From positions 1 to 41,306 of the forward strand of contig WRDS01000004.1 of NCBI GenBank assembly GCA_009779675.1: a stretch of 41,306 nt of DNA, in the 5' to 3' direction. Below the pieces are notes generated by a model that was given only the letters and a program-made list of their open reading frames with translations, did no database searches and was not told where the DNA came from. Below, piece by piece: positions 34,925 through 41,306 of the stretch. The translations under genes were made by a program, and so were the position numbers. Origin of the DNA: Coriobacteriia bacterium. GTDB taxonomy: Bacteria; Actinomycetota; Coriobacteriia; Anaerosomatales; PHET01. Numbering within the stretch: the first letter of the stretch is position 1; every line of letters starts with the position of its first letter.

Positions 34925-37900
34925 CTAGTCGATCAACATGGATTTCAAGGTACCCATAACGTTGTCGGAAAGCACATTGTCCCCGCCATAGAGCTGGATG
35001 TCAGGCTTGGTATCCCCGTACGCGCCTGACAGGTAGTTGACCCAGTTCGCCGAGAGCGCATCAGGGGCAGTGAGAATAATGATGCCGCCACGTTCGCCTG
35101 CGGCAACGCCTCCGGCAAGCGCGTCAGGGAAGTTCAACCCCGTTGCAACGCCGATGAAGTCCATAGTGGCAAGCGAGTTCGCAAACGCATACTTTGCGAT
35201 CTCCTGTGCGGTCGCATAGCGGTCTGCGCCTTGCAAGCGCCTTGTGGCAGTGACGGTGCCAAGGGCATTGACCGCGCCCTCGACGCCCTCTGACACCGCG
35301 GCGCTAGAGCCGAGTATGGTGATGTCGTTGATGTCAAGGGTTCCGATCACGTTTGCCGCAGGTGCGGAGAGCTCCGCCGGGCGGGTGAGCACGACCGGTA
35401 TCTTGTTCCTGTAGGCAAGCGGCGATGCCGCAAGGCCGTCTGCGAAGTTGTCACCGCGGGCGAGGAACGCCTTTTTAGCAAACGATGTGCCCTCAAGACC
35501 TGCGACCTTCTGCGCAACGGCAGCGCTCGTCGCATAGCGGTCTGCTCCTTGGACACGCTCCACCTGGAGCCCCGCGCCTGCAAGCGAGGCCTCCACAGCG
35601 TTGGAGACCGCTGCAGAGGAGCCCATGATGTAGACCTTCTTCGCACCGAGGCGTTCTATCTCTGCAAGCACGCCTGCGCTCAAGGCATCCGTCCTGGTGA
35701 GCAGGAGCGGGGCGGAGAGCGAGCCTGCGAGCGCACTTGCAGAGAGCGCGTCTGCGTAGTTCATGCCAGTGGCGAGTATAACCGAGTCAGCAGACTCAAA
35801 GTTCGCCTTGCTTACCTCGATCGCGGTCGCAAAACGATCAGCACCAAAAACACGGGTGATGGAGCCGGTACCGCTCGGAGCGACCGTGAAAGTGGCCATG
35901 TTATACGGGAACTCCTTGTTGCCGGCCACGTCTGTCGCCCAGAACTCGAGGATGTAAGAACCCGCCTCTGTGATGATGACTTCCGCCGTATCACCTGTGA
36001 CCTCTATCTGCGGGCCCCCGTTCACACGGTAGGTGATGAAGTCGATGCCGCTTGATGCCTCGCCGATAACAACCATGTCGGTCGCTGTGATGGTGATGGT
36101 GGCCGAGTCCGTGTAGCCCGTCTTCGCATCCGAGCTCGACATGGGTGCGGTCACGTCAGGTGCGGGGTTGACGGTAAAGGTGACGCTTTGCGTCGCCTCG
36201 GCGTTGCCTGCGATGTCGGTCGCGAAGAACTCGAGCGTGTAGGTGTGCGCAAGGCTGTCGGGTACCGAGACGGTGACGTCTGCGGTGTCGCCCACGACCG
36301 TCGCCGGCATGCTTCCGTTCACGCTATAGGTGATGAAGTCTACCCCTGAGCCGCCCGCCTCGTCCGTCGCCGTGATGGTCACGGTGGCAGAGGTCGTGTA
36401 GCTTGGCTTCACATCAGTGTCAGACACCGGCGCGGTGACATCGCGAACCGTGAAGGTGGCCGTGTTCGTGGCCTCGGCGTTGCCTGCGATGTCGGTCGCG
36501 AAGAACTCGAGCGTGTAGTCGCCGCACTCCTCGACGGTGACGGCTGCGGTGTCGCCTGCGACCGTCGTCGGCTCCGAGCCGTTCACGCTGTAGGTGATGA
36601 AGCCCACGCCGCTTGAGGACTCGCCGACAACGATCGCGTCAACAGCCGTGATCGTGATCGTCGCCGACGTGTCGTAGCTGCCTGCCGCATCCGAGTCAGA
36701 TACCGGCGATGTCACGTCAGGCGCGGGCACCACCGTGAAGGTCACGCTTTGCGTGGCCTCGGCGTTGCCTGCGATGTCTGTCGCGAAGAACTCGAGCGTG
36801 TAGGTGTGGGCATGGGAATCAGGTATCGAGACGCTGACGGCTGCGGTGCCGCCTGCGACCGTCGTCGGCATGCTCCCGTTCACGCTATAGGTGATGAAGT
36901 CGACCCCGGATCCGCCAACCTCGTCTGTTGCCGTGATGGTCACGGTGGCAGAGGTCGTGTAGCTTGCCTTCGCATCAGAGCTGGACACCGGCGCGGTGAC
37001 GTCACGGATCGTGAAGGTGACGCTTTGAGTAGCCTCTACGTTGCCGGCGATGTCGGTCGCGAAGAACTCGAGCGTGTAGTCGCCGCACTCCTCGACGGTG
37101 ACGGCTGCGGTGTCGCCCGCGGCCGTCGTCGGCTCCAAGCCGTTCAGGATGTAGGTGATGAAGCCGACCCCTGAGCCGCCAACCTCATCTGTTGCCGTGA
37201 TGGCGATGATGGCAGACGTGTCATAGCTTGCCTTCGCGTCTGAGCTGGACACCGGTGCAGTGACATCGCGGACCGTGAAGCTCACCGTGTTGGTGGCCTC
37301 AGCGTTTCCTGCCACGTCGGTCGCGAAGAACTCGAGCGTGTAGGAGCCGAACTCCTCGGCAGTGACAACTGCGGTGCCGCCTGCGACCGTCGTCGGCGTG
37401 CCGCCGTTCAGGATGTAGGTTATCTCTTTCACGCCGCTTGAGGACTCGCCGACAACGACCGCGTCAACAGCCGTGATCGTGATCGTCGCTGACGTGTCAT
37501 AGCTGCCTGCCGCATCCGAGTCAGATACCGGCGGTGTCACGTCAGGTGCCGGCTCGACCGTGAAGGTGACGCTTTGCGTGGCCTCGGCGTTGCCTGCGAT
37601 GTCGATCGCGAAGAACTCGAGCGTGTAGGTGTGCGCGAGGCTGTCGGGTATCGAGACGGTGACGGCTGCGGTGGCACCGGTGACGGTGACCGGCGCGCTC
37701 CCGTCAAGTGAGTAGGTGATGAAGTCTACCCCTGAGCCGCCTGCCTCGTCTGTCGCCGTGATGGTCACGGTGGCAGATGTCGTGTAGCTTGCCTTCACAT
37801 CAGAGCTGGACACCGGCGCGGTCGTATCCATCACAGGACCCAAGTAGAAGTTCGCCGTCTTTGTGGCCTCTTGGTTGCCCGCGTTGTCTGTCGCGAAGAA

Positions 37901-40900
37901 CTCGAGCGTGTATATACCGGTACCGCTCACCGTGAAGGCGACCGTATCGCTTGCCGTCACCGTCGGGCCGCCCCCGTTCACGCTGTAGGTGATCTCTTTG
38001 ACCCCGCTTGACTCCTCGTATGCAGAGCCTGCCGTGTCGGTCGCCGTGATCACGATCTGTGCGACAGCGCCAGGCATCGGGTCGCTTACCGCACCGGCGA
38101 CAGACGACACCGGTGGTGTCACGTCAGGCGCCAGGTCAACCACGAACGTAACCGTGTTGTGTGGAAGCTCCTCGTTGCCCTCAACGTCAGTCGCCCAGAA
38201 CTCAAGGATGTAGGAGCCAGGTGTCGGAACGGCGACTGCCGCTACATCGCCTGTGACCGTCACAGGCGCACTCCCGTTCAGGATGTAGGTGATGTGCGCG
38301 ACACCGCTGGACTCCTCGCCTGCAGGGCCATCGTCAGTCGCGGTGATGATGATCGTGGCAGACTCGGTGTAGCTCGATGTCGCGTCCGAGCTGGACACAG
38401 GCGGTGTCACGTCAGGTGTCAGAGGTGGGCCATCGACGAGCGTCGGGACGTTCTTGGCCGCGTTCGTGCCGTCGCCGAGCTGCCCTTGCGTGTTGGCGCC
38501 CCAGGCCCAAAGTGACCCGTCGGACTTAATGGCGAGCGAGTGGCTGGCTCCTCCCGAGACCGCCGTCCAGCCCGTGCCCGTGCCGACCTGCGTCGGGGTG
38601 CTCTTGGCCGCGTTCGTGCCGTCGCCGAGCTGGCCGGAGCCGTTGCTGCCCCACGCGTATAGCGTGCCATCGGCCTTGATCGCGAGCGAGTGGGTACTCC
38701 GCCCTGCGCTGATCGCCGAGAAGCCCGTGCCTACGAGGACAGGGGCGTTCTTGTTGTTCGCCGTGCCTGTCGTGCCGTCGCCGAGCTGCCCGGAGCCGTT
38801 GTTGCCCCAGGCCCAGAGCGTACCCCCGTCTTTGAGCGCGAGGGTGTGGTTGTACCCGCTTGCCGTCTCCCAGCCCATGCCGGTCCCGACGCGCGTGGGG
38901 ACGCTCTTGCCTGCCGTCGTCCCGTCGCCAAGCTGGCCGGAGCCGTTCTGCCCCCAGGCCCAGAGCGACCCGTCGGACTTAAGGGCGAGCGAGTGGGTGT
39001 TCCCCCCAGCGACCGCCATCCAATCGTCGTCGGCACCGACCTGCGTGGGCACGGCCTTGTTCCCCGTCGTCCCGTCGCCGAGCTGGCCTTGGCTGTTGCG
39101 CCCCCAGGACCAGAGCGTGCCGTCGCCTTTAAGCCCAAGCGAGTGCTCGTTCCCAGCGGCGACCGCCGTCCAGTCGTTGTCGGTGCCAACGCGCACAGGC
39201 GCGTTCTTGCCCATGGCAGCACCTACCGTACCGTCGCCGAGTTGGCCGTACTGGTTCGACCCCCACGCGTAAAGCGAGCCGTCCGCCTTGAGCGCAAGTG
39301 AGTAGGAGCCCCCTGTCGCGACGGCCTGCCAGTCGGTATGGTTCCCGATGCGGACAGGGGCGTTTTTTGCGACCGTCGTCCCATCGCCAAGCTGGCCTGC
39401 ACTGTTCTGCCCCCATGCCCAGAGCGTGCCGTCGGACTTGAGCCCAAGGGAGTGGTTGTCCCCTGCGCTCACAGATGCCCACTTGACGAAACCGGTGGGC
39501 AGGGCGGTTATCTCGAAGGTCTTTGACACCGTCACGCTGTCGTTGCCCGCCACATCTGTAGCGAAGTACTCGATCGTGTGCGTCCCAAGCGTGCTCACGG
39601 TCGCCACGGCCATGCTGCCTAGGGTCTCCACAGGCGTGCCGGAGTCGACGATGTAGGTCACAGAGGCCATCCCTGACTCGGCATCTGTCCCTGTGATGGT
39701 GATGACCGCCTCGCCGAGGTAGCCTGCGGCGGCGTCAGATAACACGGTCGGTGGTGTCGTGTCGATATCGACGAAGAACGTTGCTGTCTTCGCCGGTGCC
39801 TCTATGTTGCCCGCGTTGTCTGTCGCCCAGAACTCCAGCGTATGGGTGCCGTCGGTGGAGATGGCGACCGGTGTCGAGAACGTGCCCACCGACAAGGGGC
39901 CTGATGCCGCCACCGTCTGGGTGGCATCGCCGTTGAGCCGGTAGTGGATCGCGGCAACCCCTGAGGGGAGCGCCCCGTCTATCCCGTCTACCGCCGTGAC
40001 GGTGACCGTCGCGGGCGCACACGGGTAGAAGGCAACCGCGTCAGAGCTGGACACAGGTGCGGTCGTGTCAGGTGTCGCCGGGTCTATGGCCAGGGTCGGG
40101 ACGCCCCTGTTGTTGGCCGTGCCTGCCGTGCCGTCGCCGAGCTGCCCGTACTGGTTCGACCCCCACGCCCAAAGCGTGCCGTCACTCTTGAGCCCGAGGG
40201 AGTGGGAGTTCCCGGCAGCCACCGTGACCCAGTCCGTGCCATCGCCTATCTTGACAGGAGCGTTCTTGTTCACCGTCGTGTTGTCGCCGAGCCTGCCTGA
40301 GCCGTTGGCCCCCCAGGCGTATAGCGTGCCGTCGGACTTGACGCCGAGCGAGTGCTGGTAGCCTGCGGCCACCGCGCTCCAGTCGTCGTCTGTCCCGACC
40401 TGGACAGGGGCGTTCTTGTTCGCGTTCGTGCTGTCCCCGAGCTGGCCTTGTGCGTTGGCCCCCCAGGCGTATAGCGTGCCGTCGTCTTTGATGGCAAGCG
40501 AGTGGGTGCCCCCCGCAGCGACTGTTGCCCAGTCGTCGCCGGTGCCAATGCGGACAGGGGCGTTCTTGTTGGTACCAGAACCGCTCGTGCCGTCGCCGAG
40601 CTGGCCTGACGCGTTAGACCCCCAGGCCCAAAGCGAGCCGTCGGACTTTATAGCAAGTGAGTGGCTGTCCCCTACAGCGATCGTCTCCCAGTCCATGCCG
40701 GTGCCTATCTGGACAGGGACGTTCTTCTGTACGACCGTGCCATCGCCGACCTGGCCCGCGCTGTTGGTCCCCCAGCCCCAGACCGTGCCGTCTGACTTGA
40801 GCGCAAGGGAGTACCGGTACCCTGCGGCGACCGCACTCCAGCCGTCGTCCGTGCCCACCTGGACAGGGGCGTTCTTGGCCGCCGTCGTCGCATCGCCAAG

Positions 40901-41306
40901 CTGGCCATTCTGGTTAGATCCCCATGCCCAGAGCGTACCATCTGACTTCACGGCAAGAGAGTGGTCCGCCCCTGCGGAGACGGCCTCCCAATCGGTGTCG
41001 TCGCCGACCTGCGTCGGGACACTCCTGTCTGCGCCCGTCGTGTCGCCGAGCTGGCCGAAGTTGTTGCGACCCCAGCCCCAGAGCGTGCCGTCCGGCTTGA
41101 TGCCGAGGGAGTGATAGTCCCCGGCCGAGACGGCCTTCCAGCCGGCATCTGCGCCAAGCCCGAGCGCCTCTGCCAGGTAGGCATAGAGCGCCTCGGGCAG
41201 CACGGCTGAGGCGAGGGAGCCCATCTCAGCCGCGTCCACGATGCCGCTGCCGGCAGGGATCGTGTTGTTGACGATGGAGACAGGCATGCCGTCGCCGGAG
41301 AGCGAG
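34925..41306 (-). CDS. Giant surface protein, N-terminus outside window: 2 x RCC1-like arrays, ~11 Ig-like repeats, 3 x CWB2
   Basis: Open reading frame continues to the window edge ([11 protein letters not shown]...). Repeats [33 protein letters not shown]; [43 protein letters not shown]...; [12 protein letters not shown] / [12 protein letters not shown] / [12 protein letters not shown]. Confidence 0.95.
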   Translation of the reverse strand, partial: SLSGDGMPVSIVNNTIPAGSGIVDAAEMGSLASAVLPEALYAYLAEALGLGADAGWKAVSAGDYHSLGIKPDGTLWGWGRNNFGQLGDTTGADRSVPTQVGDDTDWEAVSAGADHSLAVKSDGTLWAWGSNQNGQLGDATTAAKNAPVQVGTDDGWSAVAAGYRYSLALKSDGTVWGWGTNSAGQVGDGTVVQKNVPVQIGTGMDWETIAVGDSHSLAIKSDGSLWAWGSNASGQLGDGTSGSGTNKNAPVRIGTGDDWATVAAGGTHSLAIKDDGTLYAWGANAQGQLGDSTNANKNAPVQVGTDDDWSAVAAGYQHSLGVKSDGTLYAWGANGSGRLGDNTTVNKNAPVKIGDGTDWVTVAAGNSHSLGLKSDGTLWAWGSNQYGQLGDGTAGTANNRGVPTLAIDPATPDTTAPVSSSDAVAFYPCAPATVTVTAVDGIDGALPSGVAAIHYRLNGDATQTVAASGPLSVGTFSTPVAISTDGTHTLEFWATDNAGNIEAPAKTATFFVDIDTTPPTVLSDAAAGYLGEAVITITGTDAESGMASVTYIVDSGTPVETLGSMAVATVSTLGTHTIEYFATDVAGNDSVTVSKTFEITALPTGFVKWASVSAGDNHSLGLKSDGTLWAWGQNSAGQLGDGTTVAKNAPVRIGNHTDWQAVATGGSYSLALKADGSLYAWGSNQYGQLGDGTVGAAMGKNAPVRVGTDNDWTAVAAGNEHSLGLKGDGTLWSWGRNSQGQLGDGTTGNKAVPTQVGADDDWMAVAGGNTHSLALKSDGSLWAWGQNGSGQLGDGTTAGKSVPTRVGTGMGWETASGYNHTLALKDGGTLWAWGNNGSGQLGDGTTGTANNKNAPVLVGTGFSAISAGRSTHSLAIKADGTLYAWGSNGSGQLGDGTNAAKSTPTQVGTGTGWTAVSGGASHSLAIKSDGSLWAWGANTQGQLGDGTNAAKNVPTLVDGPPLTPDVTPPVSSSDATSSYTESATIIITATDDGPAGEESSGVAHITYILNGSAPVTVTGDVAAVAVPTPGSYILEFWATDVEGNEELPHNTVTFVVDLAPDVTPPVSSVAGAVSDPMPGAVAQIVITATDTAGSAYEESSGVKEITYSVNGGGPTVTASDTVAFTVSGTGIYTLEFFATDNAGNQEATKTANFYLGPVMDTTAPVSSSDVKASYTTSATVTITATDEAGGSGVDFITYSLDGSAPVTVTGATAAVTVSIPDSLAHTYTLEFFAIDIAGNAEATQSVTFTVEPAPDVTPPVSDSDAAGSYDTSATITITAVDAVVVGESSSGVKEITYILNGGTPTTVAGGTAVVTAEEFGSYTLEFFATDVAGNAEATNTVSFTVRDVTAPVSSSDAKASYDTSAIIAITATDEVGGSGVGFITYILNGLEPTTAAGDTAAVTVEECGDYTLEFFATDIAGNVEATQSVTFTIRDVTAPVSSSDAKASYTTSATVTITATDEVGGSGVDFITYSVNGSMPTTVAGGTAAVSVSIPDSHAHTYTLEFFATDIAGNAEATQSVTFTVVPAPDVTSPVSDSDAAGSYDTSATITITAVDAIVVGESSSGVGFITYSVNGSEPTTVAGDTAAVTVEECGDYTLEFFATDIAGNAEATNTATFTVRDVTAPVSDTDVKPSYTTSATVTITATDEAGGSGVDFITYSVNGSMPATVVGDTADVTVSVPDSLAHTYTLEFFATDIAGNAEATQSVTFTVNPAPDVTAPMSSSDAKTGYTDSATITITATDMVVIGEASSGIDFITYRVNGGPQIEVTGDTAEVIITEAGSYILEFWATDVAGNKEFPYNMATFTVAPSGTGSITRVFGADRFATAIEVSKANFESADSVILATGMNYADALSASALAGSLSAPLLLTRTDALSAGVLAEIERLGAKKVYIMGSSAAVSNAVEASLAGAGLQVERVQGADRYATSAAVAQKVAGLEGTSFAKKAFLARGDNFADGLAASPLAYRNKIPVVLTRPAELSAPAANVIGTLDINDITILGSSAAVSEGVEGAVNALGTVTATRRLQGADRYATAQEIAKYAFANSLATMDFIGVATGLNFPDALAGGVAAGERGGIIILTAPDALSANWVNYLSGAYGDTKPDIQLYGGDNVLSDNVMGTLKSMLID
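34928..35860 (-). repeat. Three cell-wall-binding repeat 2 (PF04122-type) domains
   Basis: [56 protein letters not shown] with intervening [18 protein letters not shown] segments. Confidence 0.92.
35890..38420 (-). repeat. About 9 tandem Ig-like repeats
   Basis: Repeating D(V/T)T(A/P)PVSSSDAxxSYxTSATxTITATD...[24 protein letters not shown]. Confidence 0.85.
38420..39485 (-). repeat. Second RCC1-like array (7 repeats)
   Basis: Seven copies of W-x-A-V-x-x-G...[26 protein letters not shown] counted in the translation. Confidence 0.9.
40075..41140 (-). repeat. First RCC1-like array (7 repeats)
   Basis: Seven copies counted from [18 protein letters not shown] to [18 protein letters not shown]. 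Confidence 0.9.

Noticed and set aside
35890-38420. Possible CRISPR-like array because of many near-identical repeats
   Set aside because: The repeats are in frame and encode Ig-like domains in one long ORF; no short uniform spacers.

Overview
This is a high-GC, actinobacterial-looking (possibly Coriobacteriia) 41.3 kb window; the taxonomy is inferred. Positions 1-26.5 kb are an almost continuous minus-strand run of mostly housekeeping genes: RNase H fragment, zinc-ribbon protein, Nif3-like, PHP phosphatase, mnmA, IscU/NifS/Rrf2, GNAT, riboflavin operon with FMN riboswitch, lipoprotein, rpe, gpsA, plsY, der, DUF512 protein, ispH, plsC, cmk, FmdE-like, DUF364-like, and a BspA-type LRR surface protein. 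Positions 26.8-34.7 kb hold the most interesting locus. A plus-strand operon encodes a lipoprotein and a membrane-anchored protein that resemble sulfite-oxidase (SUOX) molybdopterin-binding folds, an orphan ECF S component, EcfA/EcfA'/EcfT, a MobB-like GTPase with a C-terminal Cys cluster, and an APH/Bud32-like kinase. A convergent minus-strand pair encodes a two-domain SUOX-like lipoprotein and a membrane-anchored SUOX-like/alkaline-phosphatase-superfamily fusion. I propose that this is an undescribed molybdopterin (Moco/MGD or Tuco) capture, dephosphorylation, import and re-phosphorylation system. Its plus-strand operon is preceded by a candidate pseudoknotted leader RNA. Positions 34.9-41.3 kb are one giant, N-terminally truncated surface protein with two 7-repeat RCC1-like arrays, about 11 Ig-like repeats and 3 cell-wall-binding (CWB2) repeats. 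All assignments come from reading the sequence; no searches or folding programs were run.
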